The notes beneath the pieces were generated by a model. That model saw only the letters and a program-made list of their open reading frames with translations, did no database searches and was not told the DNA's origin. A stretch of DNA of 59,198 nt, from the NCBI RefSeq assembly GCF_024160145.1, contig NZ_JAMYWQ010000031.1:1-59198 (forward strand), read 5' to 3'. The translations under genes were made by a program, and so were the position numbers. Shown piece after piece: positions 49,963-59,072 of the stretch. The first letter of the stretch is position 1, and each line of letters opens with the position of its first letter. Source of the stretch: Serratia nevei (lineage in GTDB: Bacteria; Pseudomonadota; Gammaproteobacteria; Enterobacterales; Enterobacteriaceae).

Positions 49963-50012
49963 GCCGGGAGCACCCGGCGCATAACAACTCGACCCTACGT
50001 TTGGAGAAGCGG

Positions 50013-50690
50013 ATGAAAAAGTTTTTGATTGCCCCGTCCATTCTGTCGGCAGATTTTGCCCGGTTAGGTGAAGATACCGCCAACGTGCTGGCCGCAGGCG
50101 GCGACGTGGTGCACTTCGACGTGATGGACAACCACTATGTGCCCAATCTGACCATCGGTCCGATGGTGTGCGAAGCGCTGCGCAACTACGGCATTACCGC
50201 GCCGATTGACGTGCATCTGATGGTCAAGCCGGTGGATCGCATCGTGCCTGATTTCGCCAAGGCCGGCGCGTCTTACATCTCTTTCCACCCCGAAGCTTCC
50301 GAGCATGTCGATCGCACCATTCAACTGATCAAAGAGCACGGCTGCAAAGCCGGCCTGGTGTTCAACCCGGCCACGCCGCTGAGCTACCTCGATTACGTGA
50401 TGGATAAAATCGACGTGATCCTGCTGATGTCGGTTAACCCGGGCTTCGGCGGCCAGTCGTTCATCCACGGCACCCTGGACAAGCTGCGCCAGGTGCGCAA
50501 GTTGATCGACGACAGCGGCCGCGATATCCGCCTGGAGGTCGACGGCGGGGTGAAGGTGGACAACATTGCCGAAATCGCCGCCGCGGGCGCCGATATGTTC
50601 GTCGCCGGTTCCGCCATCTTTGGCCAGCCGGACTACCGCAAGGTGATCGACGAAATGCGCAGCGAGCTGGCGAAGGTTTCCCATGGCTGA
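50013..50690 (+). CDS. rpe: Ribulose-phosphate 3-epimerase
   Basis: A 225-residue TIM-barrel enzyme interconverting D-ribulose-5-phosphate and D-xylulose-5-phosphate. Motifs are [43 protein letters not shown] and [12 protein letters not shown], covering the metal and phosphate sites. The start at 50013 ([11 protein letters not shown]) follows TTGGAGAAG. It overlaps gph by 8 bp. It also handles the product of the ula pathway encoded elsewhere in this window. Confidence 0.97.
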   Translation: MKKFLIAPSILSADFARLGEDTANVLAAGGDVVHFDVMDNHYVPNLTIGPMVCEALRNYGITAPIDVHLMVKPVDRIVPDFAKAGASYISFHPEASEHVDRTIQLIKEHGCKAGLVFNPATPLSYLDYVMDKIDVILLMSVNPGFGGQSFIHGTLDKLRQVRKLIDDSGRDIRLEVDGGVKVDNIAEIAAAGADMFVAGSAIFGQPDYRKVIDEMRSELAKVSHG

Positions 50691-51381
50691 TTTCAGCGCG
50701 ATCCGCGCACTGGCCTTCGATCTGGACGGCACGCTGGTCGACAGCGCGCCGGGCCTGGCGGCCGCCATCGATATGGCGCTGGAAGAGAGGGGCCTGCCGC
50801 AAGCCGGTGAGGCGCGGGTCGGCACCTGGATCGGCAACGGCGCCGACGTGCTGGTGCAGCGCGCGCTGCGCTGGGCGGAAGCGGAAGGTACGCCGGAGCA
50901 GTGCAGCCGGCTGCGTGAACGCTTCGATCATTTCTACGCGCAGACCGTCGACAGCGGCAGCCGCCTGTTCCCGCAGGTGCAAGAGACGCTGGCCCGCCTG
51001 GCCGCGCACGGCTACCCGATGGCGCTGGTGACCAACAAGCCGACGCCGTTCGTGGCGCCGCTGCTGGCGGCGCTGGGCATTGGCGACTATTTCTCGCTGG
51101 TGATAGGCGGTGACGACGTGACGGAAAAGAAACCGCACCCGGCGCCGTTGTTCCTGGTGCTCGGCAAGCTTGGGCTGCGGGCGCATGAACTGTTGTTCGT
51201 CGGCGACTCCCGCAACGATATTCAAGCCGCGCAGGGCGCCGGTTGCCCGAGCGTCGGCTTTACCTACGGTTATAACTACGGCGAATCGATCGCCCTGAGC
51301 CACCCCGATCGGGTGTTGGAGCGCTTCGCCGATTTGTTGCCCGCTCTTGGGCTGTCATCTTTAGAGAATCAGGAAATTTAA
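50683..51381 (+). CDS. gph: Phosphoglycolate phosphatase
   Basis: A 232-residue HAD phosphatase that removes 2-phosphoglycolate arising from repair of oxidative DNA ends. The nucleophile motif is [15 protein letters not shown] (Asp13 and Asp15), with motif [11 protein letters not shown], the lysine in EKKPHPAPL, and the acidic pair in [12 protein letters not shown]. The start overlaps the end of rpe by 8 bp, and trpS follows after 2 bp, so the three are co-transcribed. Confidence 0.96.
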   Translation: MADFSAIRALAFDLDGTLVDSAPGLAAAIDMALEERGLPQAGEARVGTWIGNGADVLVQRALRWAEAEGTPEQCSRLRERFDHFYAQTVDSGSRLFPQVQETLARLAAHGYPMALVTNKPTPFVAPLLAALGIGDYFSLVIGGDDVTEKKPHPAPLFLVLGKLGLRAHELLFVGDSRNDIQAAQGAGCPSVGFTYGYNYGESIALSHPDRVLERFADLLPALGLSSLENQEI

Positions 51382-51383
51382 AC

Positions 51384-52391
51384 ATGAGTAAGCCCATCGT
51401 ATTTAGCGGCGCGCAGCCGTCCGGCGAACTGACCATCGGCAACTACATGGGTGCGCTGCGTCAGTGGGTGCAGATGCAGGATGACTACGACTGCATCTAC
51501 TGCATCGTCGATCTGCATGCCATCACCGTGCGTCAGGACGCCGAGAAGCTGCGCAAGGCCACGCTGGATACGCTGGCGCTGTACCTGGCCTGCGGCATCG
51601 ATCCGGAAAAGAGCACCATCTTCGTGCAGTCGCACGTGCCGGAGCACACGCAGCTGAGCTGGGTGCTGAACTGCTACACCTATTTCGGCGAACTGAGCCG
51701 CATGACGCAGTTCAAGGACAAATCCGCGCGCTACGCCGAGAACATCAACGCCGGGCTGTTCAGCTATCCGGTGCTGATGGCGGCGGATATCCTGCTGTAT
51801 CAAACCAACCAGGTGCCGGTGGGCGAAGACCAGAAACAGCACCTGGAACTGAGCCGCGACGTGGGCCAGCGTTTCAACGCGCTGTACGGCGACGTGTTCA
51901 AAGTGCCGGAGCCGTTTATTCCTAAATCCGGCGCGCGCGTGATGTCGCTGCAGGAGCCGACCAAGAAGATGTCCAAGTCGGACGACAACCGCAATAACGT
52001 GATCGGCCTGCTGGAAGATCCGAAAGCGGTGACCAAGAAGATCAAACGCGCGATGACCGACTCGGAAGAGCCGCCTGTCGTGCGTTACGACGTGGCCAAC
52101 AAGGCGGGCGTCTCCAACCTGCTGGATATTCTCGCCGGCGTGACCGGCAAGAGCATCGCGCAGCTGGAAGCCGAGTTCGAAGGCCAGATGTACGGCCACC
52201 TGAAAGGCGCGGTGGCGGAAGCCGTCTCAGGCATGCTGGGTGAACTGCAGGAGCGCTACCACCGCTTCCGCAACGACGAAGCTTATCTGCAGCAGGTGAT
52301 GCGCGACGGCGCCGCCAAGGCTCGCGCCCGCGCCCAGGAAACTCTGGCGAAGGTTTATCAGGCCGTCGGTTTCGTACCGCCGCAGGCGTAA
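51384..52391 (+). CDS. trpS: Tryptophanyl-tRNA synthetase
   Basis: A 335-residue class I aminoacyl-tRNA synthetase (E. coli TrpS has 334). The HIGH-type motif is TIGN (17-20, in [14 protein letters not shown]), and the KMSKS motif is intact near residue 195 (KKMSKSDDN). It charges tRNA-Trp in the cytosol. It is the last gene of the dam-rpe-gph-trpS series and is followed by a clear terminator. Confidence 0.97.
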   Translation: MSKPIVFSGAQPSGELTIGNYMGALRQWVQMQDDYDCIYCIVDLHAITVRQDAEKLRKATLDTLALYLACGIDPEKSTIFVQSHVPEHTQLSWVLNCYTYFGELSRMTQFKDKSARYAENINAGLFSYPVLMAADILLYQTNQVPVGEDQKQHLELSRDVGQRFNALYGDVFKVPEPFIPKSGARVMSLQEPTKKMSKSDDNRNNVIGLLEDPKAVTKKIKRAMTDSEEPPVVRYDVANKAGVSNLLDILAGVTGKSIAQLEAEFEGQMYGHLKGAVAEAVSGMLGELQERYHRFRNDEAYLQQVMRDGAAKARARAQETLAKVYQAVGFVPPQA

Positions 52392-52410
52392 CGCCGGCGC
52401 AAGCAAATAG

Positions 52411-52439
52411 AAAAAGCGGCCTTAGGCCGCTTTTTTTTT
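52411..52439. terminator. Terminator between trpS and cysG
   Basis: AAAAAGCGGCC and GGCCGCTTTTTTTTT flank a 3-nt loop (stem 52411-52421 with 52425-52435). Long T-runs follow on the plus strand and five T residues on the minus strand. It serves the convergent trpS and cysG. Confidence 0.9.
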
Positions 52440-52448
52440 ACGTCGCTA

Positions 52449-53858
52449 TCACGCCATTTGCGCCAGGCCGGCGGGCGGCGCCTCGCTGGCGAACCAGTTG
52501 AGCTTGTTGCGCAGGCTGACCACGCTGCCGACGATGATCAGGCTGGGGCTGGCGGCCTGCCGAGACAGGGCACCCAGTTGACCGAGCTCGCCTTCCATTA
52601 CCCGCTGGCGGCAGGAGGTGCCGTTTTCTACCAGCGCCACCGGCGTGGTGGTCGCCAATCCATTAGCGATCAGTTGGCGTTGGATCTCCGCTGCCTGCGA
52701 CAGCCCCATATAGAACACCAGCGTCTGTTGCCCGGCGGCCAGCGTTGCCCAGTCCAATCCGCCGTCGGCCTTGGCGTGCCCGGTCACCAGTCGCACGCTC
52801 TGCGCATGGTCGCGGTGGGTGAGCGGGATACCGCTGTAGGCGGAGCAGCCGGAGGCGGCGGTGATGCCCGGCACCACCGAGAACGGCACGTTGGCGTCCG
52901 CCAACGTCTCCAGCTCTTCGCCGCCGCGGCCGAAGATAAAGGGATCGCCGCCTTTCAGGCGCACCACGCGTTTGCCTTGCTGCGCCTGTTGCAGCAGGAT
53001 TTGGTTGATCTGCTCCTGCGGCACGCAGTGGTGGCCGGCGCGTTTGCCGACGAAGATGCGTTCGGCGTCGCGGCGCACCAGCGTCATGACCTCTTCCGAG
53101 ACCAGCCGGTCGTAAACCACTACGTCGGCCTGCTGGATTTGCTGCAGCCCTTTCAGCGTCAGTAAGCCGGCATCGCCCGGCCCGGCGCCCACCAGCACCA
53201 CTTCACCGCGATCGGCCGGCCGTTCGCTGAACAGCTGCTCAAGTTGGCGTTCAGCCAGCGCCGCGTCGTCGTTGGCCAGCGACTGGGCCAACCGATCGTG
53301 GGCGAACAACCGTTCCCAGAAGCGACGGCGTGCGCCGAGGCTGCGGAAGCGTTGCTTTACCCGCTGGCGCAGCGAGCCGCCCAGTTGCGCCAGCTTGCCG
53401 AGGTGCTGTGGCAGCATCGCCTCCAGTTTTTCGCGCAGCAGCCGTGCCAGCACCGGCGCTTTACCGCCGGAGGAGACCGCCACCATAATCGGCGAACGAT
53501 CGATGATTGACGGCATGATAAAGCTGGCGCGTTTCGGATCGTCCACCACGTTGCAGAACACTCGTCGTTGGTTGGCGCATTGGTACACCCGCGCGTTGAC
53601 TTCCAGCCGGTCAGTGGCGGCGATCACCAACCATTTATCCGCCAGTAGGGCCGGGCTGAATTCGCCCTCGGCCAGCGTTAGCAGGCCTGCTGTCGCCCAC
53701 TGCTGGAACTGTGGGCTGAATGCCAGGGCATTGACGGTCAGCGCCGCGCCGGCGTCCAGCAGCAGGCGGGCCTTGCGTTCGGCGATCTCGCCGCCGCCGA
53801 CCAGCAGGCAGGCTTTGTGTTGCAGTTGGCAGAAAATCGGCAGGTAGTCCATCGGCAT
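52449..53858 (-). CDS. cysG: Sirohaem synthase (trifunctional)
   Basis: A 469-residue fusion. The N-terminal CysG-B half (1-about 205) has the NAD-binding [20 protein letters not shown] of precorrin-2 dehydrogenase/ferrochelatase. The C-terminal CysG-A half has the uroporphyrinogen III methyltransferase motifs [35 protein letters not shown] and [20 protein letters not shown]. It makes sirohaem, the cofactor of NirB encoded just upstream. It follows nirBD directly with 101 bp between; nirC, found here in E. coli, is absent. Confidence 0.96.
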   Translation of the reverse strand: MPMDYLPIFCQLQHKACLLVGGGEIAERKARLLLDAGAALTVNALAFSPQFQQWATAGLLTLAEGEFSPALLADKWLVIAATDRLEVNARVYQCANQRRVFCNVVDDPKRASFIMPSIIDRSPIMVAVSSGGKAPVLARLLREKLEAMLPQHLGKLAQLGGSLRQRVKQRFRSLGARRRFWERLFAHDRLAQSLANDDAALAERQLEQLFSERPADRGEVVLVGAGPGDAGLLTLKGLQQIQQADVVVYDRLVSEEVMTLVRRDAERIFVGKRAGHHCVPQEQINQILLQQAQQGKRVVRLKGGDPFIFGRGGEELETLADANVPFSVVPGITAASGCSAYSGIPLTHRDHAQSVRLVTGHAKADGGLDWATLAAGQQTLVFYMGLSQAAEIQRQLIANGLATTTPVALVENGTSCRQRVMEGELGQLGALSRQAASPSLIIVGSVVSLRNKLNWFASEAPPAGLAQMA

Positions 53859-53959
53859 TCCTCGGGATAAATCGATGTGGGAGCAGATGCCCCCCCAACT
53901 CAGGCGATCTTGACGAACGGCGAGGGGTCTCCCCGCCGTTTAGGGCGCCGGCGAACGGG

Positions 53960-54286
53960 TTATGCCGCGACTTGCACAATGCCGTCGACCACCCGGCTGG
54001 TGAAGCTGGCGACGGAACGGCTGTCATCCTCCAGACAGCGGCCGTCATACAGGCGGAAATGTTGTTTCTTCAGCGGGCTGGCGACCCACAGCTCGCCCTG
54101 ATGCTCGGCGATGAGGCCGCGCGACAGCACGCTGGCCTGGGCGAACGGGTCGATATTGCTGATGGCGAATACCTGCTCGTCAGCATAAGGGCGGAACACC
54201 GCCACCTGCCGATCGCCGATCAGGGCGCACACGCCGGTGCCGGGCAAGATGTCGGCGACGGGACAAACGGTAATCCACTGGCTCAT
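53960..54286 (-). CDS. nirD: Nitrite reductase (NADH) small subunit
   Basis: A 108-residue Rieske-fold small subunit of the assimilatory-type, cytosolic NADH nitrite reductase. As usual for NirD, the iron-binding Cys/His pairs of true Rieske proteins are missing. Segments ICPVADILPGTGV-like (TVCPVADILPGTGVCALI) and FAISNIDPFAQASVLSRG match E. coli. The start at 54286 overlaps the nirB stop by ATGA. The longer open frame upstream is inside nirB. Confidence 0.95.
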   Translation of the reverse strand: MSQWITVCPVADILPGTGVCALIGDRQVAVFRPYADEQVFAISNIDPFAQASVLSRGLIAEHQGELWVASPLKKQHFRLYDGRCLEDDSRSVASFTSRVVDGIVQVAA

Positions 54287-56832
54287 GCGTGGCTCTCCTC
54301 GGTATCGATCGGGGTGACGGGAATGCGTTCGTCCGGGCGCGCCGGGCGGTGCTGGTCGCGTTCGGCCACTACCTGCACGTTCGGATCGCGCAGCGGGCTG
54401 TTGATGAAGTGAGCGAAGCGCAGCTGCGTTTCCGGATGCTCGACCGTCTCTTTCCACTCGCAGATCACCGCGTCGCGCAGGCGGGCGATCTCCGCTTCCA
54501 ACTGATCGTTGATGCCGAGCCGGTCGTCGACGATCACCTGGCGCAGGTAATCGATGCCGCCTTCCAGGCTTTCCAGCCACACCGAGGTACGTTGCAGCTT
54601 ATCGGCGGTGCGGATATAGAACATCATGAAACGGTCGAGGTAGCGCACCAGCGTCTCGCGATCGAGGTCGGCGGCCAGCAGGTCGGCGTGGCGCGGTTTC
54701 ATGCCGCCGTTGCCGCAGACATACAGGTTCCAGCCGTTTTCGGTAGCGATGATGCCGACGTCCTTGCCCTGCGCTTCGGCGCATTCACGGGTACAGCCCG
54801 AGACGCCGAACTTCATTTTGTGCGGAGTGCGGATGCCTTTGTAACGATGTTCCAGCGTGACGCCGAAGCCGACGCTGTCGCCGACGCCATAGCGGCACCA
54901 GGTGCTGCCGACGCAGGTTTTCGCCATGCGCAGTGCCTTGGCGTAAGCGTGGCCGGTTTCAAAGCCGGCGGCGAGCAGCTTGCGCCAGATGGCCGGCAGA
55001 TCGTCTTTCTGTGCGCCGAACATGCCGATGCGCTGCGAGCCGGTCATCTTGGTGTAGAGTTTGTATTCCTTGGCGATCTGGCCGATGGCCAGCAGGCCGT
55101 CCGGGGTGATTTCACCGCCGGCGGAGCGCGGGATCACCGAATAGGTGCCGTCTTTCTGGATATTGCCGAGGAAGTTGTCGTTGGTATCCTGCAGCGGCGT
55201 ATGCTGCGGCTTGAGGATGTATTCGTTCCAGCACGAAGCCAGCAGCGAGCCGACGGTCGGCTTACAGACTTCGCAGCCGTAGCCTTTGCCGTATTTGGCC
55301 AGCAGCGCCTCGAACGACTTGATGCCTTCGACGCGGATCAGGTGGAACAGCTCCTGGCGCGAATAGGCGAAGTGTTCGCACAGGTGATGGTTGACCTCGA
55401 TGCCTTGCTTGCTCAGTTCGGCGTTCAACACCTGGGTGAGCAGTGGGATGCAGCCGCCGCAGCCGGTGCCGGCCTTGGTTTCGGCTTTCAGCGCCGCCAC
55501 GGTGTGGCAGCCTTTGTTGACCGCCTGGATAATGTCGCCTTTGCTGACGTCGAAGCAGGAGCAGATCTGCGCGCTTTCCGGCAGCGAATCGATGCCGATG
55601 GCCGGTTTGCTACCCGCATGGGCCGGCAGGATCAGGCCGTCCGGGTTCTCCGGCAGCTCGATGCCGTTCAGCGCCAGCTGCAGCAGGTTGCCATAATCGT
55701 TGGTATCGCCCACCAGCACCGCGCCGAGCAGGGTTTTGTTGTCGGCGCTGACCACGAGGCGTTTGTAGACTTCTTTGCTTTCGTCCAGATAGACGTAGCT
55801 GCGGGCGCCCTCGGTGCGGCCGTGGGCATCGCCGATGCCGCCGACGTCCACGCCCAGCAGCTTCAGCTTGGCGCTCATATCGGCGCCCTGGAAGCCGTTT
55901 TCTCGGCCCAGCAGGTGATCGGCGGCCACCTGTGCCATTTTGTAACCCGGCGCCACCAGGCCGAAGGTGCGATCGCGCCAGGCGGCGCACTCACCGATGG
56001 CGTACACGTCCGGATCCGACGTCTGGCAGCTGTCGTTGATGGCGATGCCGCCGCGGCGGCCAATCTCCAGCCCGCACTGACGCGCCAGCTTGTCCTGGGC
56101 GCGGATGCCGGTGGAGAACACGATGAAATCCACTTCCAGCAGGCTGCCGTCGGCGAAATGCATTGTTTTGCGCGCCGTGCCGCCGCCGTTGACGATCTCC
56201 TGGGTATTTTTGCCGGTGTGCACCTTGACGCCCATGCGCTCGATCTTGCGGCGCAGCTGGTCACCGCCCATCGGGTCGAGCTGTTCGGCCATCAGCACCG
56301 GAGCGAACTCGATCACGTGCGTTTCCACCCCCAGGCTTTTCAGCGCGCCGGCGGCTTCCAGCCCCAACAGCCCGCCGCCGACCACCGCGCCGCGTTTGCT
56401 GCGGCGCGCGCAGGCTTCGATGGCGTTCAGGTCTTCGATGGTGCGGTAAACGAAGCAGTCCGGGCTATCCGCGCCCTTAATCGGCGGGATCCACGGGTAG
56501 GAGCCGGTGGCCATGATCAGCTTGTCGTAATAGACGGTGCGGCCGGTGTTGGAGTGGATGACTTTCTCGTCTCGATTGAGGGTGATAGCGCGTTCGCCGA
56601 TCAGCACCTTCACGCCGTGTTTTTCGTAAAAGCCTTCGCGCACCAGCGACAGCTCTTCGGCGGTATGGTGCGAGAAATAAGAAGAGAGATGCACGCGATC
56701 GTAAGCGATGCGCGGCTCTTCGCAAAATACGGTGATGTCGAACCGGCCTTGGTCTGCTTTATCCAACAGATCTTCGATGAACCGGTGGCCGACCATGCCA
56801 TTGCCAACGACGGCAAGTTTGACTCTGCTCAT
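54283..56832 (-). CDS. nirB: Nitrite reductase (NADH) large subunit
   Basis: An 849-residue FAD, [2Fe-2S], [4Fe-4S] and sirohaem enzyme reducing nitrite to ammonium with NADH. The FAD motif VVGNGMVGHR is at the N-terminus. The BFD-like [2Fe-2S] cysteines are in ICSCFDVSKGD and GTGCGGCIP. The sirohaem/[4Fe-4S] motif is CVGSTWC near residue 640 and CTREC near 684. The start at 56832 (MSRVKLAVVG) follows GAGG; upstream codons are in the promoter. Oxygen, nitrate and nitrite control is visible upstream. Confidence 0.97.
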   Translation of the reverse strand: MSRVKLAVVGNGMVGHRFIEDLLDKADQGRFDITVFCEEPRIAYDRVHLSSYFSHHTAEELSLVREGFYEKHGVKVLIGERAITLNRDEKVIHSNTGRTVYYDKLIMATGSYPWIPPIKGADSPDCFVYRTIEDLNAIEACARRSKRGAVVGGGLLGLEAAGALKSLGVETHVIEFAPVLMAEQLDPMGGDQLRRKIERMGVKVHTGKNTQEIVNGGGTARKTMHFADGSLLEVDFIVFSTGIRAQDKLARQCGLEIGRRGGIAINDSCQTSDPDVYAIGECAAWRDRTFGLVAPGYKMAQVAADHLLGRENGFQGADMSAKLKLLGVDVGGIGDAHGRTEGARSYVYLDESKEVYKRLVVSADNKTLLGAVLVGDTNDYGNLLQLALNGIELPENPDGLILPAHAGSKPAIGIDSLPESAQICSCFDVSKGDIIQAVNKGCHTVAALKAETKAGTGCGGCIPLLTQVLNAELSKQGIEVNHHLCEHFAYSRQELFHLIRVEGIKSFEALLAKYGKGYGCEVCKPTVGSLLASCWNEYILKPQHTPLQDTNDNFLGNIQKDGTYSVIPRSAGGEITPDGLLAIGQIAKEYKLYTKMTGSQRIGMFGAQKDDLPAIWRKLLAAGFETGHAYAKALRMAKTCVGSTWCRYGVGDSVGFGVTLEHRYKGIRTPHKMKFGVSGCTRECAEAQGKDVGIIATENGWNLYVCGNGGMKPRHADLLAADLDRETLVRYLDRFMMFYIRTADKLQRTSVWLESLEGGIDYLRQVIVDDRLGINDQLEAEIARLRDAVICEWKETVEHPETQLRFAHFINSPLRDPNVQVVAERDQHRPARPDERIPVTPIDTEESHA

Positions 56833-56863
56833 TATTGCCTCAAAATTCGGGTTTCCTGGGCCT

Positions 56864-56933
56864 ACCTTATCCCGCCCGGGAGGGGATTTATTGATGCAAA
56901 TCAAGCGGCCTTTCATCTACCCACAACGTGGTA
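56864..56933 (-). promoter_or_regulatory. nirB promoter with FNR and NarL/NarP sites
   Basis: A perfect FNR site TTGATGCAAATCAA lies at 56891-56904. A NarL/NarP 7-2-7 site, TACCCAC-AA-CGTGGTA, lies at 56918-56933. Their centres are 28 bp apart, as for the -41.5 and -69.5 sites of E. coli nirB. A -10-like TAAGGT (56864-56869, minus strand) puts the transcript start near 56856, giving FNR at -41.5. The agreement of all three is strong evidence; the start site itself is inferred. Confidence 0.88.
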
Positions 56934-57013
56934 TGTGAGTGATTTTTATATATATTTTATAAGTTGCGGATTTTATTCACCTTTGTTCGGTGCGACGCGA
57001 CCCTTGTCTGAAT

Positions 57014-57029
57014 TACCCCTCAGGGGGTA
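57014..57029. promoter_or_regulatory. Second NarL/NarP-like 7-2-7 site
   Basis: TACCCCT-CA-GGGGGTA is a near-perfect inverted heptamer pair. It is 96 bp further upstream of nirB than the first site and about 100 bp upstream of codA. It could add to nirB control or act on codA. Function is unknown. Confidence 0.55.
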
Positions 57030-57120
57030 CTCAAGAGGGGCCTGAAACGAACGGCGACTTTGTCAGTGCGATCCGCTGCCAGTATGATGAAGAAAACCAG
57101 CGCAACGGCAGAGGTGAAGG

Positions 57121-58404
57121 GTGGCGAAACGTCCATTGAAGTTTATCGACAACCTGCGTTTAAGCGGGCATGAAGGGTTGTGGCAACTGGCGATCGAACA
57201 GGGGCGCATCGCGCATCTGGTGCCGCAGCCGGAAGGGCAGGAGTGGCGCAGCGACGTGCTGGATGCGCAGGGCGGGCTGGCGTTGCCGGCGTTCGTCGAA
57301 CCGCATATCCATCTGGATACCACGCAAACCGCTGGCCAGCCGGCCTGGAACCAGTCCGGCACGTTGTTCGAGGGCATTGAGCGCTGGGCCGAACGCAAAG
57401 CGTTGCTGACCCATGAAGACGTCAAACAACGCGCCTGGCAAACGCTCAAGTGGCAGATCGCCAACGGCGTGCAGTATGTGCGCACCCACGTCGACGTTTC
57501 CGATCCCACGCTGACCGCGCTGCGAGCCATGCTGGAGGTGAAGCAGGAGGTGGCGCCCTGGGTGACGCTGCAGATCGTCGCCTTCCCGCAGGAGGGGATC
57601 CTGTCCTACCCCAACGGCGAAGCGCTGCTTGAAGAGGCGCTGCGGCTGGGGGCCGACGTGGTGGGTGCCATTCCGCACTTCGAATTCACCCGCGAATATG
57701 GCGTGGAGTCGCTGCACAAGGCGTTCGCGCTGGCGCAAAAATACGATCGGCTGGTGGACGTGCACTGCGATGAAATCGACGACGAACAATCGCGCTTCGT
57801 CGAGACCGTGGCGGCGCTGGCGCTGAAGCTGGAGATGGGGGCGAAAGTCACCGCCAGCCACACCACGGCGATGCACTCTTACAACGGCGCTTACGCCTCG
57901 CGGCTGTTCCGCCTGCTGAAAATGTCCGGCATCAACTTCGTCGCCAACCCGCTGGTGAACATCCACCTGCAGGGGCGTTTCGACAGCTACCCGAAACGGC
58001 GTGGCGTGACGCGGGTGAAGGAGATGCTGGAGGCGGAGATCAACGTCTGCTTTGGCCATGACGACGTGTTCGATCCCTGGTACCCGCTCGGCACCGCCAA
58101 CATGCTGCAGGTGCTGCATATGGGGCTGCACGTGTGCCAGCTGATGGGCTATGGCCAGATCGACGATGGGCTGAAGCTGATCACCCACCACAGCGCGCGC
58201 ACCCTTAACCTGAGCGACTACGGCCTGGCGGCCGGCAACAGCGCCAACCTGGTGATCCTGCCGGCGGAAAGCGGCTTCGACGCGGTACGCCGCCAGACGC
58301 CGGTGCGCTATTCGATTCGCCAGGGAGCGGTGATCGCCGAAACGCGGCCGGCGGAAACCACGCTGCATTTGCAGCAGGATGAGACGGTGGATTTTCGGCG
58401 TTAG
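57121..58404 (+). CDS. codA: Cytosine deaminase
   Basis: A 427-residue amidohydrolase, identical in length to E. coli CodA. It deaminates cytosine to uracil and ammonia for pyrimidine salvage. Metal and catalytic residues are intact: His62 and His64 ([10 protein letters not shown]), His215 and Glu218 (VHCDEIDD), and Asp314 (FGHDDVFDP). The start is GTG at 57121 behind GGTGAAGG. The permease gene codB, upstream of codA in E. coli, is not here; nirB is divergent instead. Its 3' end overlaps the convergent chpB-like gene by 4 bp. Confidence 0.97.
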   Translation: MAKRPLKFIDNLRLSGHEGLWQLAIEQGRIAHLVPQPEGQEWRSDVLDAQGGLALPAFVEPHIHLDTTQTAGQPAWNQSGTLFEGIERWAERKALLTHEDVKQRAWQTLKWQIANGVQYVRTHVDVSDPTLTALRAMLEVKQEVAPWVTLQIVAFPQEGILSYPNGEALLEEALRLGADVVGAIPHFEFTREYGVESLHKAFALAQKYDRLVDVHCDEIDDEQSRFVETVAALALKLEMGAKVTASHTTAMHSYNGAYASRLFRLLKMSGINFVANPLVNIHLQGRFDSYPKRRGVTRVKEMLEAEINVCFGHDDVFDPWYPLGTANMLQVLHMGLHVCQLMGYGQIDDGLKLITHHSARTLNLSDYGLAAGNSANLVILPAESGFDAVRRQTPVRYSIRQGAVIAETRPAETTLHLQQDETVDFRR

Positions 58405-58751
58405 TCGATGATTGCCTGAAGCCGTGCCAGCGCGTCGGCGATGACTTCGCCAGGGGCACGTTCAACGAATTGCGCGCTGCGCCCGGCCAGATCCATCATG
58501 CGAACCTGGTTGATCAAGATGACGCCCTGCGTTGCGGTGCCGCTCTCGCTCAGGCTGACGGTGAAACCCGCTGTACGGGCAAAATTAGCCCCTTGCGAAA
58601 TAGGGGCGACCAGCACCATGCCCAGCGCATTAAACTCGCGGGGAGAGAGCACCAGTGCCGGACGAAATTCGCCTTGCTGCTCACGGCCAACCACGGGATT
58701 CAGGTTGACCTGGATAAGATCTCCGCGCTGAAAAACGGGGCGCTTCACCAT
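58401..58751 (-). CDS. chpB: Endoribonuclease toxin, MazF/PemK family, ChpB-like
   Basis: A 116-residue MazF-fold toxin resembling E. coli ChpB (116). Shared blocks are [21 protein letters not shown], split at GREQQG, then [31 protein letters not shown] and [13 protein letters not shown]. MazF-type toxins cut mRNA at specific triplets. The active-site arginine and threonine/serine region is in [12 protein letters not shown]. It follows the antitoxin with a 7-bp overlap, the usual order. Its stop overlaps codA. Confidence 0.9.
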   Translation of the reverse strand: MVKRPVFQRGDLIQVNLNPVVGREQQGEFRPALVLSPREFNALGMVLVAPISQGANFARTAGFTVSLSESGTATQGVILINQVRMMDLAGRSAQFVERAPGEVIADALARLQAIID

Positions 58752-58993
58752 ACTTCTTTCCCCGCCGGCGGCATGTGTTCCCAGTTGTCGTCTGCGGCGG
58801 CCGGCGCTTCACCGTCACAGCCATCGAGCAATTGCTGCAGTGAATAGCGTTTCTTAACCGGTTTAATGACCAACGTTCCATCGATGACCTGCATGTCCAT
58901 TTCCTGACCTACCTGTAGTTCCAGCTCGTTCATTAGCGCTGAGGGCACCAGTATTCCCGCGCTGTTGCCCCATTTTTTGATAAAGACTTTCAT
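58745..58993 (-). CDS. chpS: Antitoxin, MazE/ChpS-like (AbrB fold)
   Basis: An 82-residue antitoxin. The N-terminal SpoVT/AbrB swapped-hairpin domain (KKWGNSAGILVPSALMNEL) binds DNA. The C-terminal acidic, tryptophan-containing tail ([15 protein letters not shown]) should wrap the toxin. The start at 58993 (MKVFIKKWGNS) aligns with MazE and ChpS; an in-frame start 8 codons earlier lacks conservation. It is first in the operon, ahead of the toxin, with a GAGGG ribosome-binding site. Confidence 0.88.
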   Translation of the reverse strand: MKVFIKKWGNSAGILVPSALMNELELQVGQEMDMQVIDGTLVIKPVKKRYSLQQLLDGCDGEAPAAADDNWEHMPPAGKEVW

Positions 58994-59015
58994 GAGCAAT
59001 CCCTCTCCATGGTTC

Positions 59016-59033
59016 ATGTATAAACAATGTATA
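59016..59033. promoter_or_regulatory. Repeat-type operator candidate of chpSB
   Basis: Two direct copies of ATGTATA (59016-59022 and 59027-59033) lie 11 bp apart, one helical turn, just upstream of chpS. MazE-type antitoxins repress their own promoters at clustered short repeats. The TATACAT seen on the minus strand may also serve as the -10 element. Inferred. Confidence 0.45.
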
Positions 59034-59072
59034 ATTAAGTGTGAAAAATGTACATAAAAAAGGGCGCCTTGC

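Noticed and set aside
54289-57045. Very long open frame (over 900 codons) on the plus strand opposite nirB
   Set aside because: It mirrors nirB codon by codon in high-GC DNA and shows no domain. nirB is certain from its motifs.
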